Translations under genes and position numbers: made by a program | Assembly: GCA_008638375.1 (NCBI GenBank) | Contig: CM018031.1 | Span: 61,682,688 to 61,746,687 of the forward strand | Source of the DNA: Nyssa sinensis | Taxonomy: Eukaryota; Streptophyta; Magnoliopsida; Cornales; Nyssaceae | Length of the DNA stretch: 64,000 nucleotides | Direction: 5' to 3' | Shown here: piece by piece, positions 1 through 12,800 of the stretch | How positions within the stretch are numbered: position 1 is the first letter of the stretch | Layout: each line of letters starts with the position of its first letter | The notes under the pieces: model-generated | Told to the model about the DNA's origin: nothing | What the model saw: only the letters and a program-made list of their open reading frames with translations | Databases searched by the model: none

Positions 1-72
1 ACAAAAGACTTTGGCCTTCGGGTCAAAAGTGTGGAAACAACATCAACTTCAAAATTCTAACTTGAAAGATTA

Positions 73-235
73 AAACAACAAACCCAGTGCACGAGACTCC
101 CGCCACTGCGGGGTCGCGGGAGGGTTACATATACGCAACATTACCCCCGCAAACGGAGAAACTATTTCCGCAACTTGAACCCATGACCTCCAAGTCACCA
201 TGGAACAACCTTACCACTGCACCAAGGCTCGCCCT
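73..235 (-). mobile_element. Au-type SINE with perfect target-site duplication
   Basis: On the minus strand the element begins with a tRNA-like head (GAGCCTTGGTGCAGTGG, an A box) followed by a B box (GGTTCAAGT). The body carries the GCGGGAGTCTCGTGCACTGGG block typical in position and wording of the plant Au SINE 3' half, and it ends in a short T-rich tail. A perfect 16-bp direct repeat, CTAACTTGAAAGATTA, lies at 57-72 and 236-251, which marks the insertion. It lies in the intron after exon 22 of the myosin gene, antisense to nothing and in the same orientation as the gene. Family assignment rests on recall of the Au consensus; the duplication and Pol III boxes are seen directly. Confidence 0.85.
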
Positions 236-441
236 CTAACTTGAAAGATTACAAGAATAAAAAAAAAAATTATAATAATTTTTTTCCCAACTATGCAATA
301 CCCAAGTGTAAATGATTCTTCAAAACCAGAAATATTTTTAACAGCATTGTGAATAATACGGTGCATTTACTCACCACAAAGAATTTTAAAATAATTTAAC
401 GAAAAAAAAATAGAGGACGTCAAAAGAAAAAGAAAGATCAC

Positions 442-3400
442 CATTTTAAGTGACTTCAGTTCCCTACGAGCAACTCTTCCCCTCCATGCACATTGTGTGG
501 TAACTGCAGCTTTCTTTAACTTCATATAGTGCAAGTGGGCTAAGTACTTCCGACAGTGACTCTGAAGTAGAAAATAAATTCAACCCAAATTCAAGTTAAC
601 ATATGGCGAAAAGTCCAGCAAAACATAGCTCATATGGAAATGCGTGGCGGTTGTACAAAAAGCTGTGAGTGAGATATTTAGCAAGTAAAAATACAACATT
701 AAATTTAGAGGAAAATGGTTCTGCATTGTCAGTGAAATATAACGTAAAATAAGCTGTTTTATAACTTTTTAATACATACTGTGCTTTGTCAAAATGTAAT
801 TTACCTGAATAATAATTGCTGCTCTTGTCTGCCTTCTCAAACGAAGTTCATTGCGTGCAGCCATCCCACGCATACCTTTCTGAATAGAAACAGCAGAGGA
901 GCACAATTCTTTGTAAGCTTTCCTTGCAAGATGCATGCGAAAAACTCTCTGAATTCTCAGACAAGAAGCTTCTCTGCACATGCCCTCATAGACTTGCCGA
1001 GTAAGTTGGCCTGCAATAAGCATAGGGAAAATCAAATGAAGGAATTATATATGGTTTTCATCACCTTGGCAGACAGGACACTAAGCTTCTTTTTTTTTAG
1101 TATTGTTTCATTAAAAAAGCCCGATGAAGGTGAACTACTAAAAAAAAAAGGCTCACCCCCTCCCCCTCCCAAAAAAGAAAAAAAAAAAGCCTCTACAAAA
1201 GAATCAATACAAGGCAAGATTCAATTACCCAAATGTATAACTTCAACAACCTATCTTTTAATCTACAAAGGGAAATTGACTCCCCTTCAAAAATCCTATT
1301 ATTTCTTTCTCTCCAAATACACCAAAAAAAGATGAAGAGGAACTAATCTACACACTTTCCTGGCCCTACATCACCCAAGAACATCCAAAAGGCGAAAGGA
1401 AAAGATTCCACAAGTCTCTGGCAACTGAGCAATGAATAAACAAGTGCTTAAAAGTCCAGATGTAAAGACACATATTTAACACAATGCAATACCTCTGCAT
1501 ATAGACTGAATATGTATAACAGACAAACGCAGCATGACAAAATTTTTGCGAGCCATGTAAGAACGGATTTTCCTCTGGATAATGCTAGCCGATCTTCCTA
1601 AGACCTCAGTTCTACGGGCATCCAGTTCTGCCATCTGACCAGCCCTTAGAAACACCTTTGTTTTACCAATCTGCAGAAATAAGTTAGATCAATATGATTT
1701 GTTTGCCAAAACCCATCCAGGAAACAGATAAATGACACGTGAGGATTTAGTAGTTCTACTAGTTCACACCAGCAAAGACAAAGATTAATGACAGCAATTA
1801 CATATGCATCTTAATGCCAATCAAGGTCCAAATACTATGACATGTTTTGGCACCTGCCAATAGTTGTACTCCTATCTCTCCAATCCCTTGTATCCTAAAA
1901 AATAATTTCTACAGTCACTTCTTTATTTTATAGGAATTATACTTAGTCTTGAACTTTGAATTTCCAAGCAATTGAGAATTGCAGAACCTTCAAAAAATGT
2001 AGAAACGCCATAAACAAATCAATAAAGATTATAAACAAAAAGGTTTTCAGCAGAAATGATAGAAAGGGAGAGAAAAGCTGGTATGATCAGGGGGTTTGTG
2101 ATTGAGGGTGGCGATGGAAGACGGGCAGAAATCTCCCATTTGCTTTTCGCAGACGATACCATTGTATTCTGTGAGGCAAAGGAGACTCAGTTATACGTCC
2201 TTCGTTGCATTTTACTTTGTTTTGAGGTTGTGTCGGGGGCTTGAAGGTGAATGGGTGATGTTCAGGAGGTGGAGGAGATGGCTTGGGGGATGGGTTGTGA
2301 GGTGGGTAGTCTTCCTTCCATTTATCTAGGTCCTCCTTTAGGTGCTTCTTCAGGATCGACAGGGATTTGGGATGCAGTGGTTGAGAGATTCCAAAAGAGA
2401 CTAGCAAGCTAGAACAGACATTATCTTTCAAAAGGGGGGCGAATCACTCTTATCAAGAGTATGCTGGAGAATTTGCCTACTTATTATATGTCATTATTTC
2501 ATATGTCAGCTTCTGCTAGGAAGAAGATTCAACGAAACTTTTTATGGGCAGAGAAAGAGGAAGTCAAGAAGATACACCTGGTCAGATGGAACAAAGTGAA
2601 GACCCCTGTAGAGGAGGGGGGTTGGGAATCAAGGATTTGAAGTTGTTCAACCAAGCGTTGCTGGATAGATGGATATGGAGACTTGCTTTGGAGGCTGATG
2701 CTTTGTGGAGAAATGCGATTCTTACGAAATATGGGAGTGAGGAAAGTGGATGGTTCTCTCGGGAGCTGTAAGGGGCTCATGGTTCTGGGGTGTGGAAAAC
2801 AATAAGAAAAGGGCAGAAAGATTTTATTTCCTTGGCTAAGTTTTCTATTGGCAATGGTTTGAGAGTGAAATTTTGGATAGATACGTGGCATGAGGAAGGA
2901 ATTCTGAAGGACGAATTTCCCAATTTGTACAGTATAGCAGTGAAAACAAAGTGTCTTGTGGCAGATTGCATTGAGGATACGGGAGGTAGGAAGGTGTGAA
3001 ACCCAAAATTCAGAAGAAATCTATTTGATTGGGAAATAGGGGAGGCTGAGGAAGTTATTGCCATTCTTGAACAAAGTGTTTTTGCCTGTTGGCGGCGTGG
3101 ATGAGCTAAAGCGGAAGGGTAATGGTGAAGGAAAGTTTACAGTTCGCTCCTTCTATAGGAATTTGGGGGATGTGAAGGATAAATCCTTTCCCAGGAAATT
3201 GATTTAGAGATCCAAAGGTCCGGTCAAAGCTGCTTTTTTTGCTCGGGACGTAGCATGGGGAACTATTTTAACGGCTGAAAATTTAAAAAAGAGAGGCTAT
3301 CATTTTCCAAGTCATTGTCCTTGCAGGTAGATCATCTTTTTTTACATTGTCCCGTGGCTAGAGACTTGTGGAACATGCTCTTCTCCATTTTGGGTTGTAC

Positions 3401-6400
3401 TTGGGTGGTGCCGGAAAGAGTCTTGCAACTTTTTTTGGATTGGAGATGCAAAAAGTTGAGGAAGGAACTAAAAATTACTTGGAGAATGGCCCCGACATGC
3501 CTTATTTGGTGCCTTTGGCTTGAGACAAATTGAAGAGTTTTTGATGGGGTAGAAAGTCCACCCTGGAAGTTGAAGGATACTTTTTTGAAAACTTTGTTCT
3601 TTTGCATTACAGAAGAATACCCGATGTACTTGCTGAAATTGAGAGATTTTTTGGAGGATTTTAGGCTTTAATGTTTGTAAGCCGGTCCCCTTTCTCTTTT
3701 GTTCTTCCTAGCTTGCTGCTTGCCCTTCTCAGGCGCCTTGTGAATAATAGAAATTACCTTTACTGATCAAAAAAGATTATACACAAAGAAACAAATCAAA
3801 CAAATTTCCCTTAAAGCCAGGCCACCACCAATTTCCTGCAAGCCTGTTACTTGTATTGGGAAGGGTAACAAGTGAGGTAAACATGCAATCCACCCAGCCA
3901 CTGGTAAGTAATCTTATCAGCCACAGCTAGTATTCCTTTGTCTACCCAAAGTTTTTGCATCACAACCATAAGTTACATTATGCATCTGCCGAGGAATTAA
4001 GCGGTAGCTATTATTCCTTTTTCTACCCAAAGTGTTCGCATCACAATCATAAATTACATTATGCATCTGAACTAAGTACTTGGACATGATAAATAGAAGA
4101 CAGAATGATGATAAAAATGCCAAAACAAATTCATGCACTCTATACACCAACATAATAATATATATTGAAATTAAAAAGATACAATGGTTCTGCTCATCTA
4201 TACATTTTATTTCAAGTGACCAATAAAGAGCATAAGTACTTATCAAAAAAAAAAAAAAAAGAGCATAAGTAATACATGATTTTGCAGCATTCTAGTAACA
4301 ACCACACAATCAAACATAGAACAAAATATGGATCCTATTATACAAATCACATTTGAGCATACAATAAATGTATTATAATTACCTGATATCCTTGAAGTCC
4401 TCTCCTTCTCTAGGAGCCTCTTGCAAGCAATGACCTCATCCGTACTATCATAATTTTAATTATAATAAGTCATGATATTTAATGGTTTGGTAGACATGAA
4501 TTTAAAATAAAAACAATCAAACTACCTCCCATCCAAAACTTCAGGTGCTAGGATTCCAAATCGGTCTACAAATTCATAGAAGGGTTTTCTTGTAGGAAAT
4601 CCAGCACAACTTATCCTAATTGCCTCCATGACTCCCTAAAAGAAGAAACAAAACACATGACTGTAAATAAATGCAGGCAGATTGATTTCCGGGACCAACA
4701 TATAACAAAGGGCCAAAAAACAAAAGTAGCTGTACTTCCTCACCCCACATCGTAGTTGCTGTAGAACATTACTATTTTCAAAGATAGCTGGCTTAAGAAG
4801 ATTATTAGGCTTTACACAGCGAATATAATGAGGCTCTGTCGAACTCAGAGTTTCAAGCAATGCTTGCAATTGTTGCTGCAAAAAGTACAGAAAGGTACTT
4901 CACAACTCAAGAGACTGTACAGGGCAAGCAGATAATTTACGCGCATGTGTGTGTGTGTGTGTGTTAGAGAGAGAGATGACCTTAAACCGTGAACCTATTG
5001 AAGAGAACTTTGACGATTTGGAGGACTCCTCAGATGGTGGAACCAAACCCGAGACAAAAGAACAGTTGGAAGCGGTCAGGAGCGCTTGATGTTCAGCTAT
5101 AACATAATCTTTGTTCTTGTCCAGAAAGAACTCAGTTTGATAAGTGACCTGAAAGATGAATCAAACTGATGATCCATTTTTTTTCTCTGCAAATTTTATA
5201 ATTCATTTTTTCTGGATTGTAAATTCTAGTACAGAATGCACTATTAAGTATACAGACTAACACACAGAGTAGACTCTTACGTCACCAGCATAATGGCAAA
5301 TGGTGAAATCAGAACGTGACAACTTTGGCTTGCTGAAGCGTTTATGATTTTTAAATGTCTGGTACAGCTTTTGGGCAAATGTTTCATGTGTTGATCTTGG
5401 GAACATGCTACAAAACACAAGCCTCAGCTATCTCACTACCAGAATCATCAAATTTAATCATATACTAATAGAAAATGAGCTGACTTATTTGTAAGTCATT
5501 AATCTACATGGAAAAGGGAGGAGGGGGGAGGGGGGAATTTACAGCAGTACTTACCAAGCTTCATCCAGAAGAGCTATTATGCCACCAGGTTTCTGAGCAT
5601 TGAAAAGGAATATATTATAAGGGAAAAACTAGAACGAGAGAAGCCATGTGATTCTTTCATCTAATTACATACTAAAAGAAGGACAACAGAAAGCAGAGGA
5701 AGCTAACTATGAAAAAATAACGAAATTCAAGAGGAATAAAGAAAATGTTCACATTCTTATTTTGGATGCAATCATGCCCATCTGGTCAAGATTGAGTCTT
5801 GGCTTAAAAAACTGAGTCTGCTCAGTAAATGCTTTAGCATACAAAGGAAGCACCCAAAAATACCCACTTCAAATTCCCAAACAGATCGCATGAATCACCA
5901 CAAAATGCATCAGCACACTAAAAATACAACAATTTGCACAAGGTTGAGATCATTGTTCCAAACTTACAGAGGGGGGAAAAAGGAAGCAATAATTTTTAGG
6001 ATGAATAAGATTATATTATAAACAAAAGCACCAAAGAGGCACAACCCATATACAAGCGAGAATAAGAGACCTACAAGGTCTCAATTCTACTGATTTAACT
6101 CGCCCAAAAAATGAAATCCTTTTCTTTAACTTATAAGCGGGAATGTCCTCCTCCTCAAAAGTGTGACAACTCCATTCCCCCCAAATGCACCAAACCACAC
6201 AATGATGTGCCACTCTCCAAGCCTACTGGACACTCCTAGAGGGACATGATGTACCCCAACACCAGAATAGCTCAATCACCAACTTAGGCAAGGTCCAACA
6301 CACTCCAAATAAAGCGAAAAGCATAGACCACACATCTCTAGCAACCACATAATGAAGGAGCTATAGACAAGCACCAGCTTCCCACCCTCTAAAAGATATA

Positions 6401-6788
6401 GCTTCTTCCATCCCACTAGTCTCTTCTCCATCCTCTCCACACCTGAGTACCACACCGTTGTTGTGACCTTAAAAGAAGCCCCAAGAAGCAATCACAAATA
6501 AGAGATGGGTAAAGCTCAAACTATACAGCCAAGGTTCCCTGCTAGAGACACCACCTCCTCTACCTCCCCCACCTGGATAAAGCAATACAATATGCAAAAA
6601 TGCCAGAAAAGTCGATCATCAAAAATATATATATGCAAAAATGTCTTCTTTGAGTCATAAATTTCAACACACACCCCCCCCCCCCAACCAAAAATAAAAA
6701 CATCCAAGGGAAAACCATATTCCACCCAAAGAAGCAATAAAATCATGAATTCAATATAAAGAAAGGTTCAAGACTTCTAAAGATAGGT

Positions 6789-6822
<34 letters not shown>

Positions 6823-9800
6823 GCAGCCTTTGAAGATCGTCTGCAGGAATTATTCAGAGAAATAGTTGAGAGTAATTCGTTGTCAAGACCATGTTCCGGT
6901 AATGCCTCTGGGAAGAACAAGGAGGACAAATCAGCAAGAAGAATGAGAAGGGTATTGAAAGAGTTGTCATGCTCGGTTAATTATGGGGACAGCAAAGAGA
7001 TGGTAGCGTTTGGGGAAGGTATGGAGATGGTCTAATTTTTGTCTTATGCGTCTAAAAATTTTATCCTAGAATGTGAGGGGATTAAATGACCCAAACAAAC
7101 GTTTAGTCATCAAAGGTTTGTTAAAGCAATGGCAACCAACAGTCATCTATCTTCAGGAAACCAAGATGAAAAGTGTTTCGAGGAGCTTTGTTCGTTCCAT
7201 TTGGGAATCAAGATGGATTAAGTGGGCAGTTTTGAATGCTCCCAACACTACTGGAGGTATTTTGGTTACTTGGAACTCCCGTTTGATCAATGACATTGAG
7301 CACAGAGTGGGTTAATTCTCCATCTCTTGCAAGTTTAGATTGGCTTCCAGCTCCGTTGAATGGGGTTTTTGTGGTGTCTATGGACCAGTGGTTGATGGTG
7401 TCAGGGGTGCTTTCTGGGAAAAGATGCAGTCGACGATTTCATCATGGCAGGTCCCCTGGTGCATTGGAGGGGACTTCAACGTAGTGCGGTACCCGGGCGA
7501 GAGACGAGGGGGCGGCAGGCTAACTTCGACAATGAGGGAATTCAATGAGTTCATAAATTCTCAAGGTTTGGTGGACTTACAGCTGGAGGGAGGCAGGTTC
7601 ACTTGGTCTAGAGGAGGTCACCAGACGGCTATGTCCCGTTTGAATAGATTCCTAATATCAAACAACTGGGAGGATGTCTTTTCAGGTATCTCCCAAAAGT
7701 GCCTCCCACGGTTTTGTTCAAATCACCACCCCATTATGCTGCATTGTGAGGGTTTTAGTGCAGGCAAAAGTTACTTTAGATTCGAAAACATGTGGCTTGA
7801 AGCGGCAGGTTTTGTGGACTTGGTGAGGAATTGGTGGGACTCCTATGAGGTTTCCAGGTCCCCAAGTTACTGCATTGCTAGAAAGCTAAAGCTTCTCAAA
7901 GAAGACCTGAAAAAGTGGAACCGTGAGGTCCTTGGTCTAATACATGTCAGAAAGCAGAATTTGTTGAATAACCTGATGGAGTTGGACAGGGCGGATCAAT
8001 TAGGCCCCCTCGCTGATGAAAAAAGGAGTGATAGAGAAGGGCTAAAGCGCCAGATGGGGCAGATTCTCAAGATGGAAAAAATCTCTTGGAGGCAAAAATC
8101 TCGGGCTATTTGGCTTAGAGAGGGTGATCGCAACACAAAATTCTTCCACAGAACAGGCTACTTCTCATTACAGGAAGAATAAGATTTCCTCCATTGTTAT
8201 CGATGATCATGTTCTCACAGAGGATGAGCCCATTAGAAGAGGAATTGTTGACTTTTTTTCTAACCTTTACACAGAGCCGCATAGTTAGAGACCGAGAGTG
8301 GAAGATATTTGCTTGGATAGGCTGAATGGGGATGAAACTTCTAACTTGGAGATTCCATTCTCGGAGGAGGAGGTTATGAAAGCCTTGGATGCACGCAATG
8401 GGGATAAAGCTCCAAGTCTAGACGGGTTCACTATGGCTTTCTTTAAAAAAAATTTGGGATGTCTTGAAGGTGGATATTATGGCAATCTTTGGGGCCTTCC
8501 ACAGGGAAGGGGGCTTGAGAGAAGCCTCAATGCCTCCTTCATAGCCCTCATTCCTAAAAAGAATGGTGCCAATTGCATCAAGGACTTCCACCCTATAAGT
8601 CTTGTCAGCAGTGTTTACAAACTGATAGCAAAGGTTCTTTCTTTAAGGCTAAAGAAGGTTATGGATAGCATCATCTCTTCCGGTCAAACTGCCTTTTGTG
8701 GAGGGTCGTCAAATCCTGGATGCGGTTCTTATTGCCAACGAATGCCTTGACTCTAAGATAAAGCAGAAAAGGAAAGGAATTGTTTGCAAGCTGGACATTG
8801 AAAATGCCTTTGATCACGTCAGTTGGAGCTTCTTGATAAGTATGCTGACTAAGATGGGTTTTGGGAGCAAGTGGAGAAAGTGGATTCAGTCGTGTATTTC
8901 TACAGTCTCCTACTCGGTCCTCGTCAATGGCTCCCGGGCAGGTTTCTTTCGCTCTTCTAGAGGCTTGAGGCAGGGGGACCCTTTATCCCCGTTTCTCTTT
9001 GTGATTGCAATGGAGGCTTTGAGTCACTTTTTGTTTTGGGCTGAGGAGGTCGGCTTCATCAAAGGCTTCGACTTAGGGGACAGAAGGGGTGGTGGGGTCG
9101 CCATTGCCCATCTTTTGTTTGCAAACAACACCATTATTTTATGTGATCCTTCAATGCGCCAACTCCGATTTGTGCGATGTATCCTTGTGTGCTTTGAAGC
9201 TGTGTCAGGATTGCGGATCAATATCTCAAAAAGCAGTATTACTCCAGTTGGTTCGATGCAAGGGTTGGACATGTTAGCTAGCACGTTAGGTTGTAGAGTG
9301 GGTTGCCTTCCCTTGGTTTATTTGGGTCTTCCGCTGGGTGCTTCGCCGCGTTCCATTGGAGTCTGGGATCCTGTTGTGGCGAGGTTTTTCAACAAATTGT
9401 CAGGTTGGAAGGGTCAATTCCTCTCTAAGGGAGGCAAGCTCACTTTGGCAAACCTTCCCACCTACTTCATGTCTCTCTTCCTCATGCCAAAGTCAGTATG
9501 CAGAAGGTTAGAGAAGATTCAAAGGGACTTCTTATGGGGCCATGAAGGGGAGCGCAACAAGATCCATTTAGTGGCTTGGGATAAAATTAAGAAGCCAGTG
9601 TCTCTCGAAGGGCTAGGGGTGAAAGACTTGGGCATTTTCAACACAGCTCTATTAGGAAAATGGTTATGGAGGTTTGGCGAGAGAGATGGGGAGTTGTGGA
9701 GGGAGATCATTGTTGCTACGTATGGGTGTGACAATGGCGGCTGGTGTTCGGGCAGTGGAGGGGCCTCGGGGATGTGGTCCCTGGGGATCCATTAGAAGTG

Positions 9801-12800
9801 GATGAAGGCTCTTCAATGAAAAGTGTAGTTTTATCATCGGGAATGGGGGTCGAGTTAACTTTTGGGATGACATGTGGAATGGGGATGAGCCGCTCAGGGT
9901 GAAATTTCCTTCTTTATATAGTCTGGCTACCAACAAGACGGCTAAGGTATGTGAGTACTTGGACAGAGCAAGGAACAAGCTTGTCTGGACTCCTCATTTT
10001 AGGAGAAACTTTTACGATTGGGAGTTAGAAGAAGTGGGCTCCTTTATTGGTCACATTTGCACTTACCGAGCTATGGAAGGGAGGGAGGATACGATAGTGT
10101 GGCTTCCGAATACGAAGTCTTTTTCTGTCAACTCCTTCTACAAGAGCCTGTTCGCTCCGGAAACTCCTTTCTTCCCTTGGAAGCTCATATGGCTCTCAAA
10201 AGCCCCCCCTAAGGCCTCTTTCTTCGCCTAGGAAGCCTCATGGAAAGCCATCTTAACTGTGGATAATTTGAAGAAACGAGGCTTCATCTTGGCTAGTAGG
10301 TGCTACTTTTGTAAGTAGAAAGAGGAAACGGTAGATCACGCCCTCATCCACTACCCAGTCTCTTGGAGTTGCTGGAACATGATTTTTGCTCTTTTTGGTG
10401 TTTCTTGGGTCATGTCTGGCACCGTCAGGGATCTTCTGTTGGCTTGGGCAGGGTGCAACCTTTCAGAAGAGATTAAAAGATCTTGGCGTCTGGCTCCTAT
10501 TTGTTTGTTATGGAGTATTTGGATTGAAAGAAACAAACGCGTCTTCGAAGATGTGGAGCTCCCCATTCCCATCATCAAAGATTCGTTTCTGCGCTTATTA
10601 TTTTTTCGGGCTAAAGAGGCTTCCCTTGTTAATGTCTCTTCTTTTGTAGATTTTTTGGGGTCATTAAGACCTCTGTAAAGCTTTTTGGGATTTTTTTGCC
10701 CTTGTTGCCCTTCTTGGGCACAGTTATAATATTTACATCTTTACTTATCAAAAAAAAAAAAGATAGGTCAAAATATACTTTGACTGAGTTACGTCTCTCT
10801 TATATCGAAGTCCAGGAAAGTTAAGCCTCTCTCTCTCACACATCTCCAGTCCACCTCATCTCCAAAAATAATTTACTCTCTTATTCCCTCTAAATCCAAA
10901 CCCTTCTCCAACCTGCTCTTGAGTGGTCCCCCTCCTCTCTTTTTACTCCATCTCCTTTTTCTTATTCTTCATTTCCTTTACCTATGGATGAACACCCTTG
11001 ATCCTACTAACAATCAACTACTCTAGAAGTTTAAACTACTAGTAGGGGTGTAACTACATATTTCAACACCTCCCCCCCCCCCCCCCCCCCCCTCTCACAT
11101 GCAGCCTTATGTTAATAGCCAACCACACAAGAAAAAAAAAATCAGTAAGTGCTATAGAAGTTTTAAGGTGCTAAAGAGGAGCATAATGATATATCTCAAC
11201 AGATCCCTCCTCTTAGGCAATGACACTGCAGCAAAGGTGAGATAAAGCAATTTGTACATGAACGAAACGTGGCAGCGACACAAACATGCGTACATTACTA
11301 CCAGTAATATCTATTAATAAACCAAATTTTTCCAACCAAAATATTATTCAAACACCAAATTGTAATCTTTGATGTAACACTTGAGCTAACTTCATAAGAC
11401 ATCTCAACTCCACAAATCCTTATCCCAAGTACTTACTAATTGATATACGAATCCCTTTTTACCCTTATTACACAATCTATGGCCGCATCCCCCCTCCCTC
11501 TCTCAATCTTGCTAATAGTAATATCTATGGTCACATCTTTTAGAATGTTAATAATTCACCACAATTTTCTATTCAACTAGCATTACAATGCTAAGGCAAA
11601 TTTTGCTATGAACAGATATATTCACATGTCAAATGGAAAGTTGGAAACATAAAGTCTGAATTATAAAAATTAAGCAGTGCCATACATTAATGTCATTCGG
11701 TGGTATTTAATCCTTCCAACCCAATAAGCACATCAAGGATACAGAGTGTATCCTACATGTGGATCTATAGAATTAAAGATAAATATAAACTTGAAAAAAA
11801 TGGAATCACAAATAGTGAGTGGAACATAAGAAAAAGGAGGGAGAGTGTGACTACAAGGTTGCATTACTTGGAGCCTTCCTCCCAAAAGTGGCATCAGCCG
11901 TAGAAGGACAGAGAGTAGGTGGAGAAAAGGGATACATACATACGTGTGAACAATGAAGTTATTTTAGATTTATTCCACAAGAGTAAACAAGAATCAACTT
12001 CTGTTTAACTGGATCAAAAAAGAAACTAAAGAAAGCAGTTCAAGGCATGCCTGGCAAAGCTTTCAGTAGAGGTAGATACCACAAACCTTTTCGATGAGAT
12101 CTAGAACATCTTGATTATCAATGAATTCAATATAGCTCCAATTAATTTCTTCTTTTGTATATTCTTCTTGCTCCATTTTAAAAACATGCTGTCCAACAAA
12201 ATATTCATTTTTCATAAAGATATATCAGATGGATACATTAAAAGAATTCCCACAATGTAGAAGAGATGCATATGCCTTCCAAGCAAACCTGATTGAAGTG
12301 TTGCTGAAGCTTTTCATTTGTCAAATTGATGCAAAATTGCTCAAAGCTGCACAAATCCACAAACACCACGTATCAGACATACAATCCAATGAGCAGATAT
12401 TTACAAAAGGTCATTTTCATTGTAAACAAAATATATTCAAACAATAAGAACTCATTTGTTAGGGATTCAAAAACTAGTGCCACCTCTGATGGCTATCATA
12501 CTGGAAGCACCCCAGCAACTCATAGCTACACCATCACCAAAAGAATAGCACAGTTAAATGGGTAGTGCTGTGGTACCTTAAGCCCACCTGACCTATTCTA
12601 CAACCCCTCAAAACAAATTAACCGAATAGATTTGACAACCCTGGGGGAAGGAGGAATCTAAAGATGTCCAATAAAGCCTAGCAATGTCATAATAAAAATT
12701 TAAAACTATAGAAAAAAATTGGGAAGCAATGATGATCCAAATAATTTGCATCTGAAGTACACAGTTTCAATATAATTTAAGTGAATAATTTTGTTAGAAC

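Noticed and set aside
781..1335. 184-codon plus-strand open frame
   Set aside because: It runs antisense over myosin exon 21 and intron sequence with poly-A/poly-K composition; no family resemblance.
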